Source: Avoscillospira_A sp052117125
GTDB lineage: Bacteria > Bacillota > Clostridia > Oscillospirales > Oscillospiraceae
Assembly: GCF_052117125.1 (NCBI RefSeq)
Contig: NZ_JBQKJT010000007.1
Span: 62,001 to 126,000 of the forward strand
Reading direction: 5' to 3'
DNA length: 64,000 bases
The notes under the pieces were generated by a model that was given only the letters and a program-made list of their open reading frames with translations, was not told the origin of the DNA and searched no databases. Shown in pieces: positions 24,009 through 32,824 of the stretch. Both the position numbers and the translations under genes were made by a program. Numbering within the stretch: the stretch's first letter is position 1; the number at the start of each line of letters is the position of its first letter.

Positions 24009-25379
24009 ATGAAAGTTTCTGTATTTTTTTCCATTCTATCCTGCAAACTGGCCCGGTTCGCCATTCGGCTCCTGGGCCGGGGCGGCACGGACTTTCCCGG
24101 CCGCGTTGCACTGAAGCTGTGTCCCCATCTGCTGGGCACGCTGGCAAAGGACGTGACGACCATTCTCGTCACGGGCACCAACGGCAAGACCACTACCTCC
24201 CGTATGATTGAACAGGCCTTGACCGATTCTGGAATTTCTTTCTTTGCCAACAAGTCCGGCGCCAACCTTCTCAGCGGCGTCACTGCGGAATTTGCCATGC
24301 ACTCGTCCCTGACGGGCAAGTGCCGGTACCCCTATGCCCTCATTGAGGCTGACGAGGCGGCTTTCAAGGCCATCAGCCGCTATGTGGATGCCAAGGTGGT
24401 GGTGGTGACCAATGTGTTCCGAGATCAGCTGGACCGCTACGGCGAGGTGACCCACACTCTGGACAATATCCGCATCGGTATCGGAAACAGCAAAAACGCC
24501 ACCTTGTGTTTTAACGCCGACGACTCTCTTTCCCGGTCCCTGGCCGACGAAGTGGACAACCCTGTGTTGTTCTACGGTGTGGATGTTCCCATTTATAAGG
24601 AGCGGGTGGCGGAGCTGTCCGACGCCCCCTACTGCATCCGCTGCAAGCATGAATATGTCTATGATTATGTGACTTATGGCCATTTGGGCGGTTATCGTTG
24701 CCCAGCTTGCGGCTACAGCCGTCCAAAGACCGATGTTTCCGTGACGGAGGTTCGTTCTACCGACACAGAGAAGTCGGAGGTGGTCATGACCGCCGACGGC
24801 AAGACCTACGATACCACAGTCAATCTTCCCGGCGGCTACAACATCTATAACGCCTGCGCCACGATGGCCTGTGGCAAGGCGCTGGGCCTGGATTTGGAAA
24901 CCGTCTCCAAGTCCTTGTCGTCCTTTGCCTGTGGTTTCGGCCGGATGGAGAAGTTTGACATTGAGGGCCGCAGCCTGCGAATGATTCTGATTAAAAACCC
25001 CGCCGGCTGTAATCAGGTGCTGAATTTCCTGACCAACACAACTGAGCCGTCTCTGTTTGTGGTCTGCCTCAATGACCGGGCCCAGGACGGAAAGGACGTC
25101 AGCTGGATTTGGGATGTGGACTTTGAACGGGTTGTGAATATGGGTGACAAGCTCAGCGGCCTCATTGTCTCCGGCGTTCGGGCCGACGACATGGCCATCC
25201 GCTTCAAGTACGCCGGTCTGCCCCTGGAGAAACTCCAGGTCATCAAGGACTACGATCAACTGATTCAAACGTGTATCGCACAGGACAAGCCTGTCTATAT
25301 CATGCCCACCTATACGGCCATGCTGGGTCTGCGGGAACGCATCAGCAAGACGTACGGGTTCAAGGATTTCTGGGAATAA
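24009..25379 (+). CDS. murT: Lipid II isoglutaminyl synthase, MurT subunit
   Basis: With GatD, amidates the D-Glu of the lipid II stem peptide. 456 residues. Mur-ligase-like central domain: P-loop GTNGKTTTSRM (about 55-65), EADEAAFKAISRY, NVFRDQLDRYGE; a zinc-ribbon insert with CIRC and CPAC (about 217-240); and the MurT C-terminal domain, about 320-456. The N-terminus (hydrophobic, then LGRGGTDFPG) is typical of MurT, which supports ATG 24009 although it lacks a ribosome site. gatD follows by 11 bases. See the promoter: this message appears leaderless. Confidence 0.96.
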   Translation: MKVSVFFSILSCKLARFAIRLLGRGGTDFPGRVALKLCPHLLGTLAKDVTTILVTGTNGKTTTSRMIEQALTDSGISFFANKSGANLLSGVTAEFAMHSSLTGKCRYPYALIEADEAAFKAISRYVDAKVVVVTNVFRDQLDRYGEVTHTLDNIRIGIGNSKNATLCFNADDSLSRSLADEVDNPVLFYGVDVPIYKERVAELSDAPYCIRCKHEYVYDYVTYGHLGGYRCPACGYSRPKTDVSVTEVRSTDTEKSEVVMTADGKTYDTTVNLPGGYNIYNACATMACGKALGLDLETVSKSLSSFACGFGRMEKFDIEGRSLRMILIKNPAGCNQVLNFLTNTTEPSLFVVCLNDRAQDGKDVSWIWDVDFERVVNMGDKLSGLIVSGVRADDMAIRFKYAGLPLEKLQVIKDYDQLIQTCIAQDKPVYIMPTYTAMLGLRERISKTYGFKDFWE

Positions 25380-25390
25380 GGGAGGACGCC

Positions 25391-26125
25391 ATGGAACTGA
25401 AAATCTGTCATCTCTATCCTGACGTTCTCAACCTCTACGGAGACCGGGGCAACGTCATCTGCATGGAGCACCGTCTTCACTGGCGAGGTATCGATGTGGT
25501 CACAACAGGCGTATCCATCGGTGAGCCTTTACACGCTGCCGACTATGACCTGTTTTTCATCGGCGGCGGCCAGGATTTTGAGCAGGAGGTCCTGCTGGGC
25601 GATCTGGGCGGCGGCAAGGCCGACGAGATCAAGGCGGCGATTGCCGATGGTAAATCCTTTTTGGCCATCTGCGGCGGCTATCAAATGCTGGGGGCTTACT
25701 ATAAAACATGGGATGGTGTCCAGTGCGATTTTATCGGCGCGTTGGATTTGTACACCATTGGCTCCAAGGAGCGCATGATTGGAAATTATATGTTTACCTG
25801 CGAGGAGCTGAACGGCCAGACCGTGGTAGGATTTGAAAACCACTCGGGCAAGACGTATCTGGGCAGCGGCGTACGGCCCATGGGGAAAATCCTGGTCGGC
25901 CACGGCAACAACGGTGAAGACGGGGGAGAGGGCGCCCGGTACAACAATGTATTTGCCACCTATTCCCATGGCTGTCTGCTGCCGAAAAATCCGGTGCTGT
26001 GCGACCATATCTTGACCACGGCTCTGGCATATAAATACGGTACAGTGCAGTTGGAGCCACTGGATGATACGTTGGAGCAGACTGCCCATCTCTATATGAA
26101 AAACCGACTGCAAGCAGCAAAGTAG
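25391..26125 (+). CDS. gatD: Lipid II isoglutaminyl synthase, GatD glutaminase subunit
   Basis: Class I-type glutamine amidotransferase that supplies ammonia to MurT. 244 residues. The oxyanion/nucleophile block AICGGYQMLGAYYKT (Cys about 93) and YSHGCLLPKNP (His about 196) are intact; the start KICHLYPDVLNLYGDRGNV is typical of GatD. ATG at 25391 follows GGAGG. A terminator follows at 26137. Confidence 0.96.
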   Translation: MELKICHLYPDVLNLYGDRGNVICMEHRLHWRGIDVVTTGVSIGEPLHAADYDLFFIGGGQDFEQEVLLGDLGGGKADEIKAAIADGKSFLAICGGYQMLGAYYKTWDGVQCDFIGALDLYTIGSKERMIGNYMFTCEELNGQTVVGFENHSGKTYLGSGVRPMGKILVGHGNNGEDGGEGARYNNVFATYSHGCLLPKNPVLCDHILTTALAYKYGTVQLEPLDDTLEQTAHLYMKNRLQAAK

Positions 26126-26136
26126 CAACAGAATGT

Positions 26137-26166
26137 CGGCGGAGCGCGGAGGCGTTCCGCCGTTTT
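26137..26166 (+). terminator. Terminator after gatD
   Basis: 7-bp arms CGGCGGA/TCCGCCG and TTTT, in the 61-base gap before moxR. Confidence 0.7.
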
Positions 26167-26186
26167 CATAAGAAGGAGGGAGCTGT

Positions 26187-27128
26187 TTGACAGAGACAGC
26201 GAGGCAGGCCATCTCTGTGGTGGCCGAAGTGAAGAAGGTCATTGTCGGCAAAGATGCCATTCTGGCCAAGGTCCTTATGGCAATTTTGGCCGGAGGCCAT
26301 ATCCTGCTGGAGGATATCCCCGGCGTGGGTAAAACCACCATGGCCCTGGGATTTTCCCGGGCGCTTGGCTTGGAATATGGCCGGGTACAGTTTACGCCTG
26401 ATGTGATGCCGTCGGATTTGACGGGCTTTTCCATGGTCAACCGGGCTACAGGCCAGCTGGAGTACCAGCCCGGTGCGCTGCTGTGCAATCTGTTTCTGGC
26501 CGATGAACTGAACCGTGCCACCAGCCGCACCCAGTCGGCGCTGCTGGAAGCCATGGAGGAAGGACGGGTGACGGTGGATGGTGTGACCCACGAAATTCCC
26601 AAGCCCTTTGTGGTCATCGCCACACAGAACCCCGTGGGCGCGTCCGGCACACAGCTGCTGCCGGATTCCCAGCTGGACCGGTTCATGGTGCGGCTGTCTA
26701 TCGGCTATCCGACACCAGACGACGAGGTGGAAATGCTGCGGCGCAAGCAGCAGGGTGCGTCCCTGGAAACGGTGCGGCAGGTTCTAAGTCATGAGGAACT
26801 GCTGCGTCTGCGGCAAATGGTGGAACAGGTTCATTTGTCGGATCAGGTGTTGGAGTATCTGGTGGCGTTGGTGGGGGCTACGCGGAACCATCCGGCCATT
26901 CTCCAGGGCGGCAGCCCCCGGGCGACACTGTCCCTGGCGGCCATCAGCCGGGCCTACGCCTTTTTGCAGGGCCGGGATTATGTGGTGCCGGAGGATGTAC
27001 AGAGATTGCTCCTGGATACGCTGGCCCACCGGATGATTCCGGTTACCGGAGGACAGGAGTCCAGTGCAACGGCACTAAGAGAGGTACTGCACACGGTTCC
27101 AATGCCCCGACTGGGACAGAAGCCATGA
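26187..27128 (+). CDS. MoxR-family AAA+ ATPase
   Basis: Chaperone-like AAA+ protein that works with DUF58 and transglutaminase partners. 313 residues: Walker A GVGKTTMALGF (about 48), Walker B LFLADELNRA (about 104-113), sensor and arginine-finger region LLPDSQLDRFM, and a lid domain from about 200. Start is TTG at 26187 with a perfect AAGGAGGG; no ATG fits. It overlaps DUF58 by ATGA, so the three genes are translationally coupled. Confidence 0.92.
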   Translation: MTETARQAISVVAEVKKVIVGKDAILAKVLMAILAGGHILLEDIPGVGKTTMALGFSRALGLEYGRVQFTPDVMPSDLTGFSMVNRATGQLEYQPGALLCNLFLADELNRATSRTQSALLEAMEEGRVTVDGVTHEIPKPFVVIATQNPVGASGTQLLPDSQLDRFMVRLSIGYPTPDDEVEMLRRKQQGASLETVRQVLSHEELLRLRQMVEQVHLSDQVLEYLVALVGATRNHPAILQGGSPRATLSLAAISRAYAFLQGRDYVVPEDVQRLLLDTLAHRMIPVTGGQESSATALREVLHTVPMPRLGQKP

Positions 27129-28120
27129 CAGCCCGTATGCGGATTCTGTACCTGGCGGTGCTGGCAGCCTTTTTCTGGCTGTTCCTCTATGTGGACAGCT
27201 GGCTGGCAGCCTATGGACTGTTGATCGTTCTGATTATGCCGGTGCTCTCTCTGGTAGTCAGTCTGCCGGCCATGCTGGGCTGTCGGGTCCATGTAGAGGG
27301 ATACAAAGGACAGTGCTGCCGGGGCGAGGAAAACCAATGGAGAATCACCGTGTACAATACGGCCCGGCTTCCGTTGCCGCGGGTGAAGGTCCGATTGACG
27401 CTGCACCAGACTTTGACGGGCGTTACCATGGGAAAAACCATACGGTATCACCGCCTCCCGGCAACATTGAAAGACCGACTGCCCATGGATACCATCCACT
27501 GCGGCATTTGGGAAGCAAGCGTGCGCTGGGTACGTGTGTATGATGCCCTGGGGCTCATTGCCATCCGGCGGCAGGTGATTGTGACGGCCCAGGCGGCGGT
27601 GCTGCCCAGGTCTGTGGAGCCGGAACCCTTGCCACAGACGGCTCAAAGCCAGGGACAGACTACGGCCCAGCGGCCCCGGCGGGGCGGCGGTATGGGTGAG
27701 GAATACGAATTGCGAACTTATCAGCCCGGTGACCCGGTGCGGATGATCCACTGGAAGCTGTCGTCTAAAAGTGAGGAATTGATTCTGCGGGAGGTGCTGG
27801 AGCACCCGGAGGCGATGCCGGTGCTGACCTTCGACCATCTGGGACCGCTGGATTTGTTGGATGGGGTATTGGATCGGCTGTGGTCTTTGAGTCATGCCCT
27901 GTTGGAGCAGCAGAAAGCCCATGAGATCCAATGGGTGCATCCGGAGAACGGCCAACCGTTCCGGTTTATCCTGCGGGGTCAGGGCGATTTGCGCCGCTGC
28001 TTCGGCGTGCTGTTGTCCCAGCCTGCACCATTGGAGGGCCACCGATTCCCTAAGGGGCTGCGGCAGACCGCAGACTGGTATTATTACCATTTGGAGCCGG
28101 TGGGGGAGGATGAGCCATGA
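27125..28120 (+). CDS. DUF58 (MoxR-associated) membrane protein
   Basis: 331 residues. Two N-terminal membrane helices (about 6-22 and 28-48) lead to a beta-rich stretch and the DUF58 core with the marker YELRTYQPGDPVRMIHWKLS (about 197-216), followed by a von Willebrand-like alpha/beta end. Function is unsettled; the family is always near MoxR ATPases and is thought to act with them in envelope-linked assembly. ATG overlaps the moxR stop and its own stop overlaps the next ATG. Confidence 0.92.
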   Translation: MTARMRILYLAVLAAFFWLFLYVDSWLAAYGLLIVLIMPVLSLVVSLPAMLGCRVHVEGYKGQCCRGEENQWRITVYNTARLPLPRVKVRLTLHQTLTGVTMGKTIRYHRLPATLKDRLPMDTIHCGIWEASVRWVRVYDALGLIAIRRQVIVTAQAAVLPRSVEPEPLPQTAQSQGQTTAQRPRRGGGMGEEYELRTYQPGDPVRMIHWKLSSKSEELILREVLEHPEAMPVLTFDHLGPLDLLDGVLDRLWSLSHALLEQQKAHEIQWVHPENGQPFRFILRGQGDLRRCFGVLLSQPAPLEGHRFPKGLRQTADWYYYHLEPVGEDEP

Positions 28121-30438
28121 GACAGGTCGATAAGCGGGCGGTACTCAGTGAAATGGCACTGGATTTACTGCTGCTGATGCTGATTCAGGGGGGATTTCTC
28201 TGGTCTTTGCGGTGTGTCTATGGGCTGAACCTGTCTGTGCAATCTTTCTTACTGCGGGCGGTACTGCCTGCGGTGGCTGTTCCTTGGATTTTGGTGCGGC
28301 TGCCGAAACGACGGTTCTTTCTTCTGAGTGCTGCGGTTCTGCTGGCGCTGACGGGGTGGTATTGGCATGCCATATGGCTGTCCGGCGGATGCCAGTTGTT
28401 ACAGCAGGCATTGACCGCCCTGGCGGTGCCGGTGGAGGTAGAGTCCCAGTGGTTGACCGGTTCGGCCCGGGACGTTTTATGGACGATCACATACTTTGCG
28501 CTGTTGCTGTCGATGACACTGGGTATGACGGTACTGCTGATTCGCTCAGCAGCATTGACGTGGGCGCTGACGGGGCCATGGTTGGTTCCGGCGGTGGTTT
28601 TTGAACGGGAACTGTCCTGGGTGGGGTTGCTGGCTTTGACCCTTGGCGGCTGTTTGCTGCTGCTGACGGGCCGAAGCCATCGATTTGACCGGGCAGGTAG
28701 TGTCCGTCAGGCCTGGGTGGCCCTGCCGCCGCTGCTGGTGGCGCTGGGTCTGGTGACGGCTCTGCTGCCCCGACAGGAGTACCAGCGCCCTCAGTGGACT
28801 GAGGGACTGCGGGCAGAACTGGAAGCAGCCAGCAGTGGCTTGATGCAGGAAGGAATCCTCGGCAATCTGGGCGCAGCGCTGCCGGGAGGTGACCAGGTCA
28901 GCGTCAGCCTGTCCAGCGCCGGGCCTCGCACCTTTCGGGAGAATGTGGTGCTGGAGGTGGAGAGCGACTACCACGGCACGGTTTATCTGCGGGGGACTTC
29001 GGCGGCGGTGTACACGGGGCAGGAATGGGCGGATCTGCCGGAACAGGTCTATGAAAACGGCTTGGGCGACGACGGCCAGTCCAATTCGGTCCAGGGTTTT
29101 GCACCGGTGAATTTTCCGGCTCTGGCCTCTGGCAGCAGCCGGTACTATGAACTGACCATCACCTATCCAAGGTCCCTGTCCGGATGGATGTTTACACCGT
29201 ATCAGCTGCTGAGCCGTCCGGATGAAATCATGGATGTCAGCTTTGTCAATGATACGCATTTGCAGAGGGATTTTGGCATCCGTACTAAAAATGTGTATTT
29301 TATCCCGCCGGAGGAAATTCAGGTGTTGAGCCGAAATACGCAGTGGGAAGCGGCGGTAGCGGAGGCAGAATATCGGCAGTTTGTCTATGAAAATTATCTC
29401 GATGTACCGGATGGATTTGGGGAGACGTATCGGCGGTTTATGGAGGCATATTCCGATTTGGTCGGGTCGGGAAATGATCATAAAATTGACAGTGTTATAA
29501 TAATTGACAGTGTCATATCCGGAAGTGCCTATGAGAATAGAAATCAAATGATTAGTGGCGAAGAACCGTTTGCGGTGTTGCATGCTAAGGTGATTGCCAA
29601 CATGTTGGCGATGATGACAGAGTATAATCTGAACACGCCGCTAACGCCGGAGGGCGAGGACTTTGTGGATTATTTCCTCAATGAAAGCCACCAGGGCTAC
29701 TGCGTCCACTACGCCAGCGCCGGTACGTTGATGTTGCGATATAGCGGCATCCCAGCCCGATATGTGACGGGTTATTTGACTAAAATCCCGGCTTCTGGCA
29801 AGGTGGAAGTTCTGGATTCCGATGCCCACGCCTGGGTGGAGATTTACCTGGACGGCTACGGCTGGTATCCGGTGGAAATGACGCCACCCTCGGAGATTGG
29901 CTTGGCGCCGGGCGAGGGCATTGGAGAGACAGCACCGGAACCGGAGGAACCGACGGAACCGGATGTGTTGGATGAGGAACCGGAAGCGACGGAAGAGACA
30001 CCGGAGCAGTCCATCCAGCAGCCAAAGCCGGAGACGGCTGACACACCAGAGCAACCTACCGAAGAGCCAACAGAGGAAAGTGGAGATGCTTGGGTTCCGC
30101 CACCCTGGGTGTTCTGGACGATGGGAGCGCTGCTGGTAGTGGCACTATTCCCAATCCACAGCTGGTACTGTACCCGGCGACGGGAACGGCAGTTCTACGA
30201 CAGCGACTACAGCGGGGCGGTGATAGCTATGTATCGTCATCTGGAGCAGCTGCAATCTTGGGGAACCGACCCTACCACCTTGCAATCCCTGGCCCAAAAG
30301 GCACAATACAGCCGCCAGGGCATCACAGAGGAAGAACGGCGGCAGGCCGCCTTGCTCTGGCTGCGAGAACGGGAAAAACTGAACCAGCTGCCCAAGCTGC
30401 GACGCTTCTGGCTTCGGTGGATTGTGGGCATCCTATAA
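28117..30438 (+). CDS. Multi-pass membrane transglutaminase-like protein (TgpA type)
   Basis: 773 residues: an N-terminal membrane bundle of about six helices (about 12-220), a periplasmic/extracellular transglutaminase-like domain with Cys in GYCVHYASAGTLMLRYSGIPARY (about residue 529; shown in part), His in AHAWVEIYLDGYGWYPVEMT, an acidic Pro/Glu/Thr linker (about 605-655), one more membrane helix (about 668-685), and a cytoplasmic tail. Cys-His-Asp are intact. Third gene of the MoxR-DUF58 operon. Oddity: residues 456-466 read IDSVII-IDSVIS from an AT-rich short tandem repeat, unlike the surrounding GC-rich sequence. Substrate unknown. Confidence 0.9.
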   Translation: MRQVDKRAVLSEMALDLLLLMLIQGGFLWSLRCVYGLNLSVQSFLLRAVLPAVAVPWILVRLPKRRFFLLSAAVLLALTGWYWHAIWLSGGCQLLQQALTALAVPVEVESQWLTGSARDVLWTITYFALLLSMTLGMTVLLIRSAALTWALTGPWLVPAVVFERELSWVGLLALTLGGCLLLLTGRSHRFDRAGSVRQAWVALPPLLVALGLVTALLPRQEYQRPQWTEGLRAELEAASSGLMQEGILGNLGAALPGGDQVSVSLSSAGPRTFRENVVLEVESDYHGTVYLRGTSAAVYTGQEWADLPEQVYENGLGDDGQSNSVQGFAPVNFPALASGSSRYYELTITYPRSLSGWMFTPYQLLSRPDEIMDVSFVNDTHLQRDFGIRTKNVYFIPPEEIQVLSRNTQWEAAVAEAEYRQFVYENYLDVPDGFGETYRRFMEAYSDLVGSGNDHKIDSVIIIDSVISGSAYENRNQMISGEEPFAVLHAKVIANMLAMMTEYNLNTPLTPEGEDFVDYFLNESHQGYCVHYASAGTLMLRYSGIPARYVTGYLTKIPASGKVEVLDSDAHAWVEIYLDGYGWYPVEMTPPSEIGLAPGEGIGETAPEPEEPTEPDVLDEEPEATEETPEQSIQQPKPETADTPEQPTEEPTEESGDAWVPPPWVFWTMGALLVVALFPIHSWYCTRRRERQFYDSDYSGAVIAMYRHLEQLQSWGTDPTTLQSLAQKAQYSRQGITEEERRQAALLWLREREKLNQLPKLRRFWLRWIVGIL
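29485..29517 (+). repeat. 18-base-period tandem repeat inside the transglutaminase gene
   Basis: ATTGACAGTGTTATA (29485-29499) and ATTGACAGTGTCATA (29503-29517). 14 of 15 bases agree, period 18, adding one six-residue unit IDSVI-x. The block from about 29460 to 29570 is visibly AT-rich. Confidence 0.85.
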
Positions 30439-30447
30439 GCGTGAAAA

Positions 30448-30490
30448 ATCACACGGGAAGCAGTAAGACTTCCCGTGTGATCATTTTTTA
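30448..30490. terminator. Bidirectional terminator
   Basis: Perfect 13-base arms ATCACACGGGAAG/CTTCCCGTGTGAT, with a T tract on the right and As on the left, between the convergent transglutaminase and S66 genes. Confidence 0.9.
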
Positions 30491-31486
30491 TGCAAAAGGG
30501 GATTCCAACAATGTGACCTGCCGATTGGTGGCGTTCAGCCGTACTGGACAGCCAATGGGCATGGTCAGCATGGGATGGGTATGACAGCAATCGAACTCGG
30601 CCAGAATGGGAATCTTCGGCGCCCCCAATACCTCCAGAAGAATTTCATAGGGCTGTCTGCCGGTGCCGTTGTCATCGAATTTCTCGTGCTTTCCCAGCAG
30701 AATGCCGCCGACCCGGTCAAGAACACCAGACAGCTTCAGTAGAGAGAAAGAACGTTCAATGGTACAGGCGTCCTTCAAAGAATCCTCCAGCAGCAGGATA
30801 TCACCCAGTTGAATTTCCGGCATATAGTCGGTGCCGAAAAAGCCCTCCATGGTGTTGAGGTTGCCGCCGATCAACCGGCCTTCAGCCACGCCGGGATGGA
30901 TGCAGCGCCAGTCGTTGGGCTGCTGTTCCTTGGCGCGGTTCTGGGTGCTCCAGTCAAGAAATTCGTCGGTCCAGAACGGCGGGATGGTAAAGGTACGGGG
31001 ATATGAGAGCTTGCCGCTGACCATTTCATAAAAAGCGGTAAAGGTCTCGTCCACAAAAGGCGGCAGTTCGCCGAAGGACGAGGCCACTGCCGGGCCGTAA
31101 AAGGTCACCAATCCTGTTTTGGCATAAATGGCCAGCAGCAACGCCGTCACATCGGAATATCCAATGATGATTTTTGGATGGGCCTTTAAATAGTCATAGT
31201 CGATGTAAGGCAGTATGGAATTGGTGTTGTTGCCGCCGATGGAAGCCATCAGAATGGAGATATCCTCCCGGTATAACAGCTGATTGAACTCTTCTGCCCG
31301 CTCCTGAATGGAGCCCGAACGGTAAAAATCCTGTTTCTGGTATTGCTGCCCATGAACCACGGTGAATCCTTTGGACTCCAGATAGGTTACGCCACGATCA
31401 TATCGGACCGGCACAGTGGCGGAGATAGGGGAGGAGGAGGAAAAGACGCCAATGGTACAGGGTATGGAAATTTTGTGGGCTTTCAT
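30488..31486 (-). CDS. S66-family LD-carboxypeptidase / MccF-like peptidase
   Basis: S66 serine peptidases cut murein tetrapeptide side chains or, in the MccF branch, detoxify aminoacyl-nucleotide antibiotics. 332 residues from ATG 31486. Nucleophile elbow IIGYSDVTALLLAIYAKTG (Ser about 114), Glu in EGRLIGGNLNTM (about 210), and His in CCHTHPMLTMPIG near residue 310 form the expected triad. The N-terminus TIGVFSSSSPIS is typical. An in-frame GTG at 31507 would add seven residues and lies ten bases after the upstream gene's stop, so it could be used by re-initiation. Length and sequence lean to the MccF branch. Confidence 0.88.
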   Translation of the reverse strand: MKAHKISIPCTIGVFSSSSPISATVPVRYDRGVTYLESKGFTVVHGQQYQKQDFYRSGSIQERAEEFNQLLYREDISILMASIGGNNTNSILPYIDYDYLKAHPKIIIGYSDVTALLLAIYAKTGLVTFYGPAVASSFGELPPFVDETFTAFYEMVSGKLSYPRTFTIPPFWTDEFLDWSTQNRAKEQQPNDWRCIHPGVAEGRLIGGNLNTMEGFFGTDYMPEIQLGDILLLEDSLKDACTIERSFSLLKLSGVLDRVGGILLGKHEKFDDNGTGRQPYEILLEVLGAPKIPILAEFDCCHTHPMLTMPIGCPVRLNATNRQVTLLESPFA

Positions 31487-31516
31487 GGGGGCTGTCTCGC
31501 TTTCCACAGGGATTTC

Positions 31517-31717
31517 TCAGACGGAAGACTTGGGTGAGGAATTGAGGATGGGGGAGATGACGGGCTTTCCGTCCCGGTTCAGCAGCGGCGTCAGGCCACC
31601 GGCATTGCCGGAAGCGTGGAAAACATAGTTGACGCCGGTTTCCCGGTCTACCCAGATTTCTGTGGTGTTTAGCGCACCCTGAGAATACACCTTTTCAAAT
31701 CGTTCGCTTTTGGACAC
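31517..31717 (-). CDS. DUF6440-family small protein
   Basis: 66 residues. SKSERFEKVYSQGALNTTEIWVDRETGVNYVFHASGNAGGLTPLLNRDGKPV is typical of the family (shown here as key segments: ETGVNYVFHASGNAGGLTPL). Start GTG at 31717 has TTTGGAGGG six bases upstream; the longer open frame to 31747 contains that ribosome site and is rejected. Role unknown. It precedes the S66 gene and may be co-transcribed with it. Confidence 0.78.
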   Translation of the reverse strand: MSKSERFEKVYSQGALNTTEIWVDRETGVNYVFHASGNAGGLTPLLNRDGKPVISPILNSSPKSSV

Positions 31718-31754
31718 TACAATCCCTCCAAACGTGTAACGAAGCACTTGCCAG

Positions 31755-32207
31755 TTATACCACAGGTGACGATGTGATGCAGGCCGAGCTGCTGTAACGC
31801 TCTATGCCACACCAGTTGGGGAGAAGGGTTTCCAACGTTACAGTTTCCCGGGATGCATAATCTACCAAAATCTCCATGTCCTTGTTCCGCCGGTCCAGCT
31901 GCATCAGAAATTCCCGGCAGGCACCGCAGGGCATACCGCTGCCGCCGCCGTAAGGGGGCCGGTCCCGAAAGGCAATCAGTCGCTTAATTCTGGTCTGCCC
32001 AATGTTCAGGTACATATTGAGCGCCGCAGCCCGTTCGGCACACAAATCCAGTACCCCACAGCAGCTTTCCATGCAAAAACCTGTAAAAATTTCCCCGTTC
32101 TCGCTTTCCAATGCACACACAACATGATGGGCATATATAAAAGGGGAGACCTCTCTGGGGCCGTACTGCTCATTCGCTTTTTGATAGAGCTGCTCCCATA
32201 TGTCCAT
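31755..32207 (-). CDS. Cytidine deaminase-like protein
   Basis: Zinc hydrolase that deaminates cytidine/deoxycytidine or a related compound. 150 residues. Catalytic motif CAERAAAL (Cys, Ala-Glu about residues 58-65) and PCGACREF (about 92-99) supply the zinc ligands and proton shuttle. ATG at 32207 with AAGGAGGAG. The stretch between the two motifs and the C-terminus are shorter than in classical Cdd, and YGGGSGMPCGACR fits the blasticidin-S/small-Cdd branch, so substrate is uncertain. Confidence 0.85.
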   Translation of the reverse strand: MDIWEQLYQKANEQYGPREVSPFIYAHHVVCALESENGEIFTGFCMESCCGVLDLCAERAAALNMYLNIGQTRIKRLIAFRDRPPYGGGSGMPCGACREFLMQLDRRNKDMEILVDYASRETVTLETLLPNWCGIERYSSSACITSSPVV

Positions 32208-32268
32208 TTTAGCTCCTCCTTGATGGGACAACTGCTATTGCATGGATCATAACACAGGCGGTATTGCC

Positions 32269-32775
32269 CTACCGCAGATCAAGATACATCAGTATGCAAT
32301 CGGCATATTGATTTCCGATCTTAAAAAAAGCGGGCGAAGTGCCGATGGAACAAAATCCATATTTTTCATACAGATGGATGGCTCGCGCATTGTCACTGCG
32401 TACCTCCAGGTTCAGAAGCTCGATGCCGTGGGACTTGGCATAGGCAATTACTTGCTCCAGCAGTTGACTGGCGATACCGCGGCTCCAGTATGCTTTTATC
32501 ACAGAAATACCTAGTTCTGCCCGATGGTACATCCGGCGGGGAAGGGGCTGCAGGCTTGCGGTTCCTACCAGATGGGGGCCGTCCCAGGCACAGAGAAACA
32601 CTCCGTGGTCGCTTGCCTGTTGTTCCTGGAGAAAGACGCGCTCCTGCTCTACGGTAAAGGGCAACCCTTCGCTGCCAAAGGTCAGATTGTCTGTTTCACC
32701 ACCGGCCTGCTTCAGACAGGCCAAAACAGCTTCCGCGTCTTCAGGCAGCGCTTCACGAATTATAAATTGATCCAT
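32269..32775 (-). CDS. GNAT-family N-acetyltransferase
   Basis: Acetyl-CoA-dependent acyltransferase, substrate unknown. 168 residues. The GNAT core is seen as RAELGISVIKAYWSRGIASQLLEQVIAYAKS (motif A with R-G-x-A-S-x-L, about 90-120) followed by NLEVRSDNARAIHLYEKYGFCSIG (motif B). ATG at 32775 (MDQFIIREALPEDAE) begins the fold; the frame reads further upstream but without support. Nearest relatives by motif are RimI/YhhY-like small-molecule acetyltransferases. Confidence 0.85.
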   Translation of the reverse strand: MDQFIIREALPEDAEAVLACLKQAGGETDNLTFGSEGLPFTVEQERVFLQEQQASDHGVFLCAWDGPHLVGTASLQPLPRRMYHRAELGISVIKAYWSRGIASQLLEQVIAYAKSHGIELLNLEVRSDNARAIHLYEKYGFCSIGTSPAFFKIGNQYADCILMYLDLR

Positions 32776-32824
32776 ACAAACACTCCATAACTGTATTGCG
32801 ATTAGGCCATAACAATCTACAATT

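Noticed and set aside
24036..25268. 410-codon minus frame
   Set aside because: Antisense of murT, shadow.
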